Assembly: GCA_009746045.1 (NCBI GenBank)
Contig: RPFO01000041.1
Location: forward strand, 7,910,613 to 7,974,612
Length of the DNA stretch: 64,000 nt
Source of the DNA: Mesostigma viride
Taxonomy: Eukaryota > Streptophyta > Mesostigmatophyceae > Mesostigmatales > Mesostigmataceae
Direction of reading: 5' to 3'
In this document: in pieces, positions 1 through 9,924 of the stretch
Position numbering within the stretch: the first letter of the stretch is position 1
How the letters are laid out: the number at the start of each line of letters is the position of its first letter
Notes under the pieces: model-generated
Told to the model about the DNA's origin: nothing
Databases searched by the model: none
The model's input: only the letters and a program-made list of their open reading frames with translations
Made by a program: the position numbers and the translations under genes

Positions 1-3000
1 AAGCCACGAAGCAAGAACCAAGGACGGCGGGGCAACCAGCGCAGGAGGGGCAACCAAGCGACCAAGAAGGAGACCTCACCTGGCGGAAGCGTGGCCAACA
101 ACACCCAGGAGGCCGCGGAGCTGCCGGAGGGCTTCGTCTTCACCACCATCGCCGAGTCGGCGCCGTCGCAGGAGGCTGCTGCACTCACGCAGTATAGCCC
201 CAAGCCCCCTGCCTGGGTTCTGGACTCCGCTGCAAGCAGCCACATGTCCCCATGCCGCACTGACTTTGTGTCCCTCACCCCCACCACTAGGAACATCGTC
301 GGATCAGGAGGACGTCTTCGCGCGACGGGAGTGGGCACGATTCGGCTCAAACTGCCCAACCAGCATGTGCACCTGAATGGTGCGCTCTTCGTGCCCGGCT
401 TGAGCGCCCGACTGCTATCAGCTGGGCAGCTCGCCAAGGACGGCCACAAAGTCGACCTCACCGAGCAGACAGTGGTGCTGGACAACGAGACGCACAAGAT
501 TGCGCTGCAGAACAACATCTACGTGTTACCTGCGGAGCGCGACGAGGCGGCAATGGCTGCCACGGCCATCGAGCGGCCGGCGAGCCTGCTCTGGCACTGG
601 CGTCTTGGGCATGCTGGCGAAGATCGGATCAAGAGGCTGGCCGCCATTCCGGAGTCTAACCTTTTTTCGAGGCGCCTGTCATCGCCTGGCTGCCCATCCT
701 GCCCTGCTGGCTTCATCAAGAGGCGCTCATTTTCGCCTGGACAGCTCCGATCGACTGTTCCCCGAGCCAAGCTTCACAGCGACATTCTCGGGCCGATGCA
801 GCCAGCAATTGGAGGCACCCGCTACATGCTCGGCTTCACCGACGATGCTACCCGCTGGCGATGGTGCTTTCCGCTTCGACACAAGGACGAGGCTGTTGAC
901 GCCTTGCAACAGCTGCTCACGCGCGAAATTCGCCCCTTCTACAACGGTTCGATTCTTCTCCGGACCGACAACGACGCAGTCTTCACTGGGCAGGCGTGGC
1001 GGGCCGTCTGCGCTGAACACCGAGTGCACCAGGAGTTCTCCAGCCCCTACACTCCTGAGCAGAACGGAGTGGCGGAGCGGCTGTGGGGTCTGGCCATGGG
1101 CATGACACTGGCAATGCTCACGCATGCCGGTTTGCCCAAAGGATTCTGGGCACTAGCCTTCAATTGCGCGGTTTATATACTTAACCGCCTGCCGTCTAGC
1201 TCGAATCCTGGAGGTGCCACGCCACACTTCCTGCTCACCGGTCGCAATGCGGATCTCTCGAATCTTCGAATTTTCGGCTGCCCTGCCTTCTATCGGGTGG
1301 AGGGCCCACGTGGCAAGCTGGAGGCCAAGGCTCTGCCTGGAATCTTCGTCGGCTATGATCTGGAATCGCCGGCGTACCTCATTTACCGTCCAGAATCCAA
1401 GGATGTCATTCGCCGCCTGCATGTCACCTTCAATGAGGCCTGGCGCAATGGGGCCATGCCAACTCCTGCGCCGCTTCTGGAAAGTTCTGCCGCACTGGAG
1501 GAAACTTCACCAACTGATCTTCCGGCTGTAGCAGAAGTTCAGCCAAATTCTCTGGCCGAACCTAGCGGACCGGTCACCCGGTCTCAGGCGAGGTTTCTGG
1601 ACGCCACCAGAAGGGATATTCCTGAGGAGCTTCGCCACGAGGGAGCGGACGCACCAAGTCCTGATGCAGTCAACGTCCCAAGTCCTAGACCAGTTCCGGA
1701 GGCGCTCGACGGTGCTCCAAACTTTTCACAGCCCGTCCTAACTACTGACGACGTCTCCCCAAGTGACGCACGGGAGCTGTCTGCTGGTCCACCGGTCACT
1801 GCCACTTCAAGTGCTGCTCGACTGCAAAGTACAATCTCTGCGCTGCGACGTAACCCAGCTGGTAATGTCGCCATGGCAACTGCTGATGAGCTGATGTTTT
1901 GCGGTAGCACCCGTGAACCCCTCGCGATGGAGATTACTACCTATGCTCCCCCTGTCACGGTGTCGCCTAAATGGGCTCGTTTTTTTCCGCATTACCAGTC
2001 AGTTCGTGATCTTTTTGACACAGTGCATTTTACTGGCAGTGACGTTTCCCTTCCCGTCTCCTTTACTGAGGCTAACAACAGTCCAGAGTGGCGGGCTGCG
2101 ATGTTGAGCGAAATTAATAGCATTCGTGATCATGCAGTATACTCGCTTGTGAGCCCGCGTACTTTGCCCGCCGGTGCCAAGGTCCTCCCTTCCCGGTGGG
2201 TATTTGCTGTCAAGTCCGACGGCCGTCACAAGGCCAGGTTTGTCGTGAAAGGTTTTGCCCAACGTGAAGGTATCGACTTTAATGAAGTCTTTTCCCCCAC
2301 TGTTCGTGCGTCCACCGTGCGACTTGCTCTTGCTTTAGCTGTCACGTCTGGCTTTACTGTCAAGCAGCTCGATGTCCGAACCGCTTTTCTCTATGCTCCC
2401 CTACAGGAGGATGTCTTTGTGCGTCCCCCTACTGGCTTTGAAGAGCGGGATGCCAATGGCGATGTGCTTGTGTGGAAGCTGCACCGCAGCTTGTATGGCA
2501 TCAAGCAAGCGCCACGCAATTGGCATAAAACGTTCCGTGCACACCTTCTTTCTGACGGCGCCATCCAAAGCCAAATTGATGCGTGCCTGTATTACTACCC
2601 TTCGTCTCGTGGTTTCGTGTTCGTGCACGTCGATGACATTCTTGCTGCTCATCCTTCCCCTTCCTGGCTGGCATCCTGGTCTCGCCGTTTGGCTAATACT
2701 TTTCAAATCACTGAGTCGGACAATCCCTCTCTTTTCCTCGGTGTTTCCCTTACTATCGACCCTGCGTCTCGTTCCCTTACCATGCACCAACGGCCCTACA
2801 TTGAAGCTATTGCTGCCCGTTTTGGGCTTTCTACCCCTCACCCTGTGCACACCCCTATAGTGCCTGGTAGTCCCCGTCGCGAGGGGGGAATGTGTGATGC
2901 CCCAAACCATCAACTCTTTCAGCAGATTGTTGGTGCTCTCATGTACGCCGCGACATGGACGCGCCCAGACATTGCTTTTGCTGTCAACCAGCTGGCCCAA

Positions 3001-3567
3001 TGCATGCAGGCACCCACGGAGGGCGACTTGGAGCTGGCCAAGCGAGTGGTGCGCTACCTTGTCCACACCAAGGACTTGGGACTGCGCTATGGTGGCCAAG
3101 GGGGGCTGGAGGGGTGGACGGATGCCGATTGGGGGAACTGCCCTGAGACACGCAGATCTGTCTCTGGCAATGTAGTGATGTTCAGGGGGGCCGCAGTCGA
3201 GTGGTGCAGCCGCAAGCAGCACGTTACCGCCCTGTCTTCCTGCGAGGCGGAGTACATTGCTGCTAGCAGCGTAACCCAGCTAGTGCTTCCACTGAGGCAC
3301 ATGTTGGGGGAGCTGGGGCATCCAGTTCAGGGGCCCACGCCTGTCTTCTGCGACAACACAGGCGCCGTGGCACTCGCTCGTGACCCTGTTCATCCCAAGC
3401 GCACGAAGCACATTGACGTGCGTTTCCATTTCATCCGGGAGAAGGTGGAGGGGGGACTCATCGCCATGAAGCATTGTCCTGGGGAGGACATGCTTGCTGA
3501 TCTTCTGACGAAGGCACTTTCACGTGCCAGGTTCACTGCCCTGCGTGGCAAACTCATGTCAACTTAG
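1..3567 (+). CDS. Copia gag-pol polyprotein, 5' end outside window
   Basis: The frame is open from base 1 with no start codon, so it continues to the left. It carries the canonical Copia order. A retropepsin motif LDSAASSHMS lies near residue 75 (DSA in place of the usual DSG). A GAG-pre-integrase HHCC region includes LWHWRLGHAG. The integrase core shows the DDE set as HSDILGPM, RTDNDAVF and EQNGVAERLWG. The reverse transcriptase has KARFVVKGFAQREGIDF, QLDVRTAFL, LYGIKQAPRNWHKTF and the catalytic box FVHVDDI. RNase H has SCEAEYIA and ends with ADLLTKAL. The gag part with its zinc knuckle is probably beyond the left edge. The frame is intact over 1188 codons and is followed 28 bp later by the 3' LTR, so the copy could be coding-competent. 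Strand and order contrast with elements 2, 3 and 4 of this window. Confidence 0.95.
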   Translation, partial: KPRSKNQGRRGNQRRRGNQATKKETSPGGSVANNTQEAAELPEGFVFTTIAESAPSQEAAALTQYSPKPPAWVLDSAASSHMSPCRTDFVSLTPTTRNIVGSGGRLRATGVGTIRLKLPNQHVHLNGALFVPGLSARLLSAGQLAKDGHKVDLTEQTVVLDNETHKIALQNNIYVLPAERDEAAMAATAIERPASLLWHWRLGHAGEDRIKRLAAIPESNLFSRRLSSPGCPSCPAGFIKRRSFSPGQLRSTVPRAKLHSDILGPMQPAIGGTRYMLGFTDDATRWRWCFPLRHKDEAVDALQQLLTREIRPFYNGSILLRTDNDAVFTGQAWRAVCAEHRVHQEFSSPYTPEQNGVAERLWGLAMGMTLAMLTHAGLPKGFWALAFNCAVYILNRLPSSSNPGGATPHFLLTGRNADLSNLRIFGCPAFYRVEGPRGKLEAKALPGIFVGYDLESPAYLIYRPESKDVIRRLHVTFNEAWRNGAMPTPAPLLESSAALEETSPTDLPAVAEVQPNSLAEPSGPVTRSQARFLDATRRDIPEELRHEGADAPSPDAVNVPSPRPVPEALDGAPNFSQPVLTTDDVSPSDARELSAGPPVTATSSAARLQSTISALRRNPAGNVAMATADELMFCGSTREPLAMEITTYAPPVTVSPKWARFFPHYQSVRDLFDTVHFTGSDVSLPVSFTEANNSPEWRAAMLSEINSIRDHAVYSLVSPRTLPAGAKVLPSRWVFAVKSDGRHKARFVVKGFAQREGIDFNEVFSPTVRASTVRLALALAVTSGFTVKQLDVRTAFLYAPLQEDVFVRPPTGFEERDANGDVLVWKLHRSLYGIKQAPRNWHKTFRAHLLSDGAIQSQIDACLYYYPSSRGFVFVHVDDILAAHPSPSWLASWSRRLANTFQITESDNPSLFLGVSLTIDPASRSLTMHQRPYIEAIAARFGLSTPHPVHTPIVPGSPRREGGMCDAPNHQLFQQIVGALMYAATWTRPDIAFAVNQLAQCMQAPTEGDLELAKRVVRYLVHTKDLGLRYGGQGGLEGWTDADWGNCPETRRSVSGNVVMFRGAAVEWCSRKQHVTALSSCEAEYIAASSVTQLVLPLRHMLGELGHPVQGPTPVFCDNTGAVALARDPVHPKRTKHIDVRFHFIREKVEGGLIAMKHCPGEDMLADLLTKALSRARFTALRGKLMST

Positions 3568-3595
3568 TCCTTTGTGTTCAGCTGGCTAAGGGGGG

Positions 3596-4373
3596 TGTTG
3601 GGGATCATATACCCACCTGCCCACACTATATTCCAGCCTGACTTTATTCTTCTTTGTTTTACTTCACAAGGGCTGAGAATTTGATAGATTTGATAAGTTA
3701 GATGAATTGCTCTCAATGAGCTGATCAATGTTCATGTGCCATAGTCCTATATTTGGCCATAGATCTCTTGTACCTGAGTTGGTCTAGTAGCATCACTTCC
3801 ATGCTTGACAAGTGGTGTACTTCTTTGGTAGACAAGTGTCCATTCCATGAGCTGACATGTGTTGGAAGCTCATAGTGACAAGTGTTGCATTCCATTGACT
3901 GACAAGTGGATAGACTCATTGGATTACACTTGTCATTCCAAGTAGAAACCATGTGTCACTTTATTAAGCATTAGATGTGGCACATTGTTCAGAGGACATT
4001 TGGCAATCAACTGTCATGCCAGCTCATTAGAACCTTTCTAGAATGACCTTGGAATGTTCTAGGAATATACCAGGAATATTCCTGGAATATACTGAGAATA
4101 TGCTGGGAATATGCTTAGATGTTTCTACAAGCTTCTATGATGACATCAGCATCTGATGTCATCCTTCCTAGCTAGAAAGGTATAAAAAGAAACTGGCTCC
4201 TAAGGCCAGGTACCTCTTTTCCTAACCTCTCAGCCTAAGAAATAAAACTCTTTTTCTGGTCTCTCTTCCATTGTCTTCAAGCTCAGTCTTTCATCACCTG
4301 CAAGGTGCAAGGGTAACAAGGCCAAGCACAAGGCATTGTGTAAAACCCATTAGTTTCCTCTACCTTTCCAACA
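3596..4373 (+). repeat. 3' LTR of the Copia element
   Basis: A purine tract (GGCTAAGGGGGG) ends at the TG start. The segment begins TGTTGG and ends CCAACA, a perfect terminal inverted repeat of Copia type. The U3 part holds several GACAAGTG copies around 3807-3905 and a run of GGAATAT-like motifs around 4060-4115. The 5' LTR lies outside the window, so the right limit rests on the inverted repeat and on where element 2's RT frame resumes. That frame (EELYTPGML) is broken exactly at this edge, so the Copia element inserted into element 2. Confidence 0.85.
4181..4246 (+). promoter_or_regulatory. TATA box and poly(A) signal in the Copia LTR
   Basis: TATAAAAAGA lies at 4181-4190 and AATAAA at 4241-4246, about 60 bp apart, in the order expected for the U3/R part of an LTR. 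They would drive and end the element's transcript. Position and spacing are seen. The function is inferred. Confidence 0.55.
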
Positions 4374-4470
4374 ACATTCCTGGCGTGTACAGCTCCTCTC
4401 AATAGCAGACTCCCCGTGCCGTGATACTCATTCAGGACAGGCCTGACATGGGGCACTGATACCGACCTCA
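4374..4470 (-). pseudogene. Start of element 2 reverse transcriptase, truncated
   Basis: On the minus strand the frame VPHVRPVLNEYHGTG matches the same stretch of element 4 (VPHVRPVLNEFKGTG). After a frame change it matches EELYTPGML, and then it stops at the Copia insertion. This is the first part of the RT fingers region. One frameshift separates it from the upstream pol frame, which ends at 4428. The remainder is outside the window. Confidence 0.7.
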
Positions 4471-6659
4471 TCCACAACCTTCCTCTTCAGCACAAATCTC
4501 AAAGCAAGCTTCCTTGATGCTGGGGGACGCCTGTCTGTTGGTGCAGCACACTCAAACTGCAACCACTCCTCCAATGCCTTGGAGAAGGCGAGCTTCCAAG
4601 CCTCAAACAAAGTAGGCGAGCTCATCTCTTGGACTAGCTGGTCATATGTCAAAGGAGAGTGTGCAGCAAGGCTCCTGTGAGTTATGCCAATACTGCTGGG
4701 GTGCAACACAGCTGGAATCACCAAACTGGCTGCTGGGGGCACCTCCCCTTCATCCCATTTTACACATACCCTTGACCGGCTTGGCCCTGCACCTGATTGG
4801 AAATGTTGTCCTAAATTTTCTAGGGGAATAATCCCCCAGCCATCTCTTCTCAGAGCTGTAGCTCTGATAGAAATCCCAGGATTGCCCAGAAAATTCTGAC
4901 CCAAAATCACAGGGCCATCATAGTCCTCTAGGACAAGGAAGGTCACATCCACACCCATGACAGGGGCAGTAACCTCTCCCAACACCCTTAGATGCGTCCT
5001 ACCACTGAAATCAGACACCCAGGGGCAACTTGGTTCACCGACCAGCAGTTCTCCTGTATGCTGAGGTCCCATGACAGAAACCTGTGCATTGGTATCTATT
5101 TCCATGGCAGCTACCTCAGGTTCATCCAACTGGACAAGCTTGGACACCTTAGGCTCCTTCTTGGCTCTTTGCAAAGCCTGTACAATATCTGATAGACGCA
5201 CACCCCTAGGCCTGGTGTCGGGCCGTTCCGGAGGTGCAGCCTGTCCGCCTGCTTGCCCAACCACCGTATGTGAAGGTACCCCAGGGGCCGGGCCAGGGTC
5301 ACCCTGAGAGCTCGATACGGCTGTAGCACCCTGATCAGGAAGTTCCACGTCACCCCCGCCTTGTACACCAACGGGCACCTGGAAGAGGTCTCCTTGATTA
5401 CCTCCCCGGGGACGGATCTTTGACCAGGACAGACGGTGCACTGCTTGGGAGCCATCAATGTCCACCCAGCACTTATGGCCAGCGGCTTCTACTCGGGTCA
5501 CCACCCCATCTTGCCAGCTGCCACGTTTCCCTGGAAAGCTTGGCTCCTTCCACACAACAACCTGTTGTCCAACGTTAGGTTCTAGGACACTCCAGCCCTT
5601 GTCTTTCTGCCTCAGCTTGAGGAACTTGGCCTCTAGCTTCTCCTTCCATGCCTGCTCAGCATCAGCTGGCAGCATCCTGGTGTGCAGCATAAGAGGATTG
5701 ATGGCAATGTCACCAAAGAACATGGGAGTCCTGAGGTTCAGCCTATCCTCCACAGAACGTAGCCATGCAGATGTCACAATGGCAGATGACGTCCTTGGAA
5801 TCCTCTCCACCAGCAGCACAGTCTTGATCTCTTGGATGGCTCTCTCCACAACCCCTTGCTGGCCGTGGCTCTCCCGGGGTGTAATCAGCAACTCTGGAAA
5901 TTCTGGCAGGTTCTCACAGCACTCAAACTGAATGTCACACTGCAGCAACTCCAACCCAGGGTACCTGCTCCTTGTCAACTTCAGAGCAGCAATCAACGTA
6001 GGCTTCTCCATGTCAGGCAGGATCTCTAGGGTCTTGTACTTGGTATATCTGTCCACTGCCACCAGCAGCTTGAAACCCCTGATTCTCTGAATATCTACCT
6101 GCACATGGCCTGGCTGCAAAATAGGAGACCTGGCATGAGACTGCTTGGGCTTTCTAGCAACTAGCCTGCACCTGCAAGCTTGAGCAACCTGTTGGCAGAT
6201 GGAGTACAACTCACTTCCTCCCAGCCGTCTAGCAACTTGCAAAGACTGAGCTGCATGGCCAAACATGGTATGCAACCTTGAGGCAATGTCATACAAGAGA
6301 GAAAATCTTTTATTGTCATTATTAGCACTCAAGGTATGTACAGATCCCTTATGTACAGGAGGCACCAGGGTCGTGCCTTTCAGACTGTCTCCAGCCCTAT
6401 CCTCATCCTGACCATCCTGTGCCAGTCCTGCACGGTCAGAATGCTTCTGAGATCCACCTGGGTCCACAGCACCAGGTCCTACCTCAGGCTCAGCACCGCC
6501 ATGGCGGGCACGTTGGCGAGTAACCACTGCAGCTACAGCTGGCATACTCTCTGTGGTAACCAAGCTTGCCCCATCGTGTCCAATAGGCTCTGTCACTAGA
6601 GCATGGGGCTGCCCCTCACTGCCGTCACTAGCAGCTACCTTACACACCCCTGGGGGCAC
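4428..6659 (-). CDS. Element 2 pol: integrase then protease-like domain
   Basis: The 743-residue frame begins with a proline/glycine-rich stretch. An HHCC zinc-binding region follows (H130 and H135 in LHTMFGH, then C162/C164). The integrase core has D189 in VQVDIQ, D242 in LQCDIQF and E272 in GVVERAIQE. A tail with a KRGSW motif comes next, as in retroviral integrase C-termini. About 200 residues later comes a retropepsin-like segment: EIDTNAQVSVM, then FSGRTHLRVLGEV, then VILGQNFL. The catalytic DTG is DTN here. The order integrase-protease is the reverse of normal Copia. The frame is the same as that of gag, from which it is separated only by a TGA at 6693-6695, so readthrough may join them. 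Confidence 0.85.
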   Translation of the reverse strand: MPPGVCKVAASDGSEGQPHALVTEPIGHDGASLVTTESMPAVAAVVTRQRARHGGAEPEVGPGAVDPGGSQKHSDRAGLAQDGQDEDRAGDSLKGTTLVPPVHKGSVHTLSANNDNKRFSLLYDIASRLHTMFGHAAQSLQVARRLGGSELYSICQQVAQACRCRLVARKPKQSHARSPILQPGHVQVDIQRIRGFKLLVAVDRYTKYKTLEILPDMEKPTLIAALKLTRSRYPGLELLQCDIQFECCENLPEFPELLITPRESHGQQGVVERAIQEIKTVLLVERIPRTSSAIVTSAWLRSVEDRLNLRTPMFFGDIAINPLMLHTRMLPADAEQAWKEKLEAKFLKLRQKDKGWSVLEPNVGQQVVVWKEPSFPGKRGSWQDGVVTRVEAAGHKCWVDIDGSQAVHRLSWSKIRPRGGNQGDLFQVPVGVQGGGDVELPDQGATAVSSSQGDPGPAPGVPSHTVVGQAGGQAAPPERPDTRPRGVRLSDIVQALQRAKKEPKVSKLVQLDEPEVAAMEIDTNAQVSVMGPQHTGELLVGEPSCPWVSDFSGRTHLRVLGEVTAPVMGVDVTFLVLEDYDGPVILGQNFLGNPGISIRATALRRDGWGIIPLENLGQHFQSGAGPSRSRVCVKWDEGEVPPAASLVIPAVLHPSSIGITHRSLAAHSPLTYDQLVQEMSSPTLFEAWKLAFSKALEEWLQFECAAPTDRRPPASRKLALRFVLKRKVVDEVGISAPCQACPE

Positions 6660-6692
6660 CCTCCAGGGTTCAGGGATGTGTGCAGGCTCAAG

Positions 6693-7853
6693 TCAATGAT
6701 CAACAGCCTTGCCCTTGCCCTTATCCTGGGATGGACCAGCCTTCTCCTTGCTGCCACCCTGAGCTGGCTTGCTCTGACCTTCCTGCCTCAGGTACGAGGG
6801 ACACTCATTCCTGAAGTGACCCTTCCCTTGGCAGAAATAACATTCCACCTGACTGATGTCCCGTGAGGTCCCACTGCTGGGTCCAGCCTTGGGAGGACCA
6901 CCCACCCTCTTGAAGTCAAACTGGGACTGTGGATGTCCCGACTTCGGAGGTGTCCCCCGTCCAGCCATTCTGCCACGCCCTCTCCTGGACCTTCCTCGAC
7001 CCCTAGAAGAGGTCTCAGGCCCCCTCGAGGACGCTGGGCCCCCGTGGCCCGATCCCCTCATGGACTTGACTGCAGGCTCAGCTGCCTCCTCGTCCCCTTG
7101 ACGTGGGCGCTTACCGCCTACATACTTGCCGCTGAAACACTCATACAGCTGGTCCGTCATGGCAGCCCAGCGATGGACTTGGCGCATGTGAATGGTCACG
7201 TTGTCCATCAAGACAGGATCCAGCTGCAGCGACTTGAGAAAGTCGCCCATGGCCATCCGGTCGGCAACGAAGAAACCTTTGGCCACGGCGTCCTCCCTCA
7301 GCTTGACGAAGTCTTCAAAGGCGTGGACCACTAGCTGCCCCTTGATGGGCTTGTAGTCCAGGTACTCCTGCTTCAGGTGATAACCATCTATGGTCCTCTT
7401 ATCACTTAGGAACACCCTGAGGCGCGTCATAAACGCAGCCCAGGTATCCCCCGCTGTATGTCGCTCCCGGACGAACTTGAACAGCCGCCTTGCCGACTGC
7501 CTTATGTAGGCACTAGACGCCAGGATGCGAAGCTTGTCACCGGTGTAGATGTCCGTGTACAAGTTCATGTCCTCCAGCATCCTCTCAGCGTCCCGGGGCT
7601 GCCAATTGTCCTTGATGGACTGAAACTGGCTTAGTACCGCGTACCCCTCGGCTACGGTCGGCCGCCTAGGCGCTGCTTGGTCTGCTGCTGGCGCGTTCTG
7701 ACCGCCTTGAGATCCTTGGCTCTGATCATCCGCTAGCCCAGCCTGGTCCCCTAGCGCCTGGCCTCCACCTCGTCCATCGCGTCCATCCATATCAGCGCCG
7801 CGCCGCTCAAAGCCGACACCGCGCCCTCGTTGGTCAAATGCTCCCTCACTCAT
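6693..7853 (-). CDS. Element 2 gag with CCHC zinc knuckle
   Basis: The ATG at 7853 opens a 386-residue protein. The first 70 residues are Gly/Gln/Asp-rich. The middle, from about residue 70 to 240, is a helical capsid-like region. An RG-rich stretch follows and then one zinc knuckle, CYFCQGKGHFRNEC (C-x2-C-x4-H-x4-C), which in this family binds RNA. The tail is Lys/Gly/Ser-rich. The stop is TGA followed by CTT. The pol frame continues in phase straight after it with no other stop. Confidence 0.85.
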   Translation of the reverse strand: MSEGAFDQRGRGVGFERRGADMDGRDGRGGGQALGDQAGLADDQSQGSQGGQNAPAADQAAPRRPTVAEGYAVLSQFQSIKDNWQPRDAERMLEDMNLYTDIYTGDKLRILASSAYIRQSARRLFKFVRERHTAGDTWAAFMTRLRVFLSDKRTIDGYHLKQEYLDYKPIKGQLVVHAFEDFVKLREDAVAKGFFVADRMAMGDFLKSLQLDPVLMDNVTIHMRQVHRWAAMTDQLYECFSGKYVGGKRPRQGDEEAAEPAVKSMRGSGHGGPASSRGPETSSRGRGRSRRGRGRMAGRGTPPKSGHPQSQFDFKRVGGPPKAGPSSGTSRDISQVECYFCQGKGHFRNECPSYLRQEGQSKPAQGGSKEKAGPSQDKGKGKAVDH

Positions 7854-7954
7854 GATGGCCCCTGTTCAGGTCTGCTACAGCCAGCCAAGTGGCCAAACAG
7901 CAATTAAAGCAATATAAGCTGCTGAACAAGAAGGAAAATGACAAGTGTTACCAC

Positions 7955-8403
7955 TCAGTCAAGACCACCACGGTCACCCGCGGGCGCCTCCTGGTTTTCC
8001 TTGTCGCTGTCACTGTCGCTGTCGCTCACAATGATGAGCTCTGGCACCCTGCTGCCAGCAGCACCGTCGTCAGCCCGCTGTCGGCCTGCGATGACAGCGT
8101 CGTCACCGTTAGTGTAGTAGACAGGTGACAACCCGTCGTTACCACCCCGCGGGTTGTATCTTGGCACCTCGCGGTCACCAAGCTCCTCGTCGCCTAGACC
8201 AGCGACCCCCACAGCGCCCACCTCAAGGTCACTGTTGTAACCCAGAGGGGCGAACTCCTCCCACCGCGTCACTCGAACGCGAAGAGGTTGGGGCAGTTCC
8301 TGAAGAGGAACTCTCCTTCGCTCCGGATTCCTGTCGACTCGTGCCGCACGCTGACCTCCGGTGATGGCTTCCTCAGCCGCCTCGACCTCTGCTAGCCGCC
8401 TGT
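7955..8403 (-). CDS. Element 2 ORF1, C-terminal part
   Basis: This is the downstream half of a first ORF split by element 3. On the minus strand the frame enters from 8403 and includes TRWEEFAPLGYNSDLE. It ends in an acidic Ser/Asp repeat (DSDSDSDKENQE) and stops about 100 bp before the gag start. Taking out element 3 and one copy of CCTGT puts it in frame with the part at 21462-21941. The function is unknown. Element 4 has an ORF in the same place. Confidence 0.6.
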
Positions 8404-8861
8404 AGTTGGATGGAGTCTAACGACGATGGACAACTGCCGAAAGCTGAAACGGAAGGATGGTTGTATTAGCAATAATACAATGAGAGTAGTGTAAGCTTTG
8501 AGGGCTCAGAATGGAACGTCTGGGCAAACTCGGGTGCTGCGGCACTCCCCAGTGCTACGCCTATATGCCTATGGCGGTGCTACCTGCAGCACCTACCAGT
8601 GGACAACTGTCCCCTGCAATGCCATGCGACCACGTCACTAGCATCAACTACACTCGGCCCGTCCAGAACCGGATAACCCGGATCTGGCGGGTCGAGCTAG
8701 AGTCTAGGCACAGTCTGGCACTAACCGCACATCGGTCCACATGACACCTCAGTACCGTACGACCTGCCGTACAGTGCTGAGGTGTCCCGCTCAGCCGCGG
8801 TAGGCAATACGCGGCGCGCAGGCCGGAAATCCGTGTGTCAGCCTAAGCATCTCATCTAACT
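8404..8861 (-). repeat. Element 3 3' LTR
   Basis: Direct repeat of 21004-21461. It starts AGTTGGATGG and ends CATCTAACT on the plus strand. It is preceded by CCTGT at 8399-8403, the target duplication. Confidence 0.95.
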
Positions 8862-9924
8862 CCCATTATGTTTTCCTTTCAGGTTGAAGGCTAGCGACTT
8901 CAAGCCTGATCCTGCCCAGCTAGGAGACTGACTCCAAGCTGACTGAGGTGCTGAGCAACTGACACCCATACTGCAACATCTGGACTGAAAAAGATGGGCC
9001 CCAGAACTCGTGCAATACTTGTGATGGCATCACGTTTAGCTCAACATGCCCGGGGAGTTCCTCCTCCTCGCGAGCTCACAAGGGAGATAGCTATGCCTGT
9101 CTGCCTATCCAGGGAGTGCATCACCAGCCAAGAGAGCCATTGTAAAAAAATGCCAAGGTAACCGTTTAAGAGGTTCCATGTTGTTCCATCATCATCGCCC
9201 ACTCAGAGAAAAAATACCCAGCCAGGCTGGGTCAACTGAGCTCAGGTTACCTGCAACCTGAGGAGTGACAGTGACAGGTTTATTGCACCCTGCACTGTCC
9301 ATGTTGTACCTGCACAACATGTGAGGACCAGCCACCCCTGCCCTGCACAGAGGGGGCTGAAGTCCTAGTGACAGGTGACAGGACTATGACATCCTGGACC
9401 TGTCCACGTTGCACCTGCACAACGTGTGAGGACCAGCCACCCCTGCCCTGCACAGTGGGGCTGAAGTCCTGGTGACAGGTGACAGGAATATTTCATCCTG
9501 CACCTGTGCTGAGCACGTTGTACTAGACAACATGACAGCACCCATGCCTTTACTGCCACTGAACAGTGAGGCCAGGTGGCCCAGGATATCCACAGTGAAC
9601 TGGGGTCCTGGGTAACCACCTGTCAAGGGAGCTTTGACCCTCCACTTGAATGGGGGCACCTGAGCCACTGAGCTCAAGGCCAATCCACCAAGGCATACCC
9701 TAGTGGAAAGAAAAGTGTGAGATACATCCCATGCCCACCTATGAAGGTGTGCATAACGAAATTCCATGGTGTTGAAAAAATCAAAACAGATTTTATTGGC
9801 ATAGGGCACGCAGATGTATGAAAACAGACTCCAACCAACCCCCTTGCTGGAAGCCACAACCTACCCCTTGGACCTGCCCAAGGGGTACTGGGTGACCTAG
9901 GCGGCCCTGGTGAACAGGACCCTG
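8862..9924 (-). other. Element 3 3' untranslated region with tandem duplication
   Basis: About 1.06 kb between the RNase H stop and the 3' LTR has no convincing frame. Positions of about 9245-9370 and 9370-9495 are two imperfect copies of a roughly 110-bp unit. Each holds GTGAGGACCAGCCACCCCTG and GTGACAGGTGACAGGA. Confidence 0.6.

Larger units (their letters stand above)
4374..8403 (-). mobile_element. Element 2, LTR retroelement, left fragment
   Basis: This minus-strand retroelement was broken twice. On the left, the Copia element (1-4373) interrupts its reverse transcriptase, so the rest of RT, RNase H and its 3' LTR would lie left of the window. On the right, element 3 (8404-21461) interrupts ORF1. 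The right fragment resumes at 21462 after the CCTGT target duplication. Gene order on the minus strand is ORF1, gag, integrase, protease-like domain, RT. Confidence 0.9.

Noticed and set aside
2401-3222. 273-codon minus-strand frame
   Set aside because: It is antisense to the intact Copia RT/RNase H.
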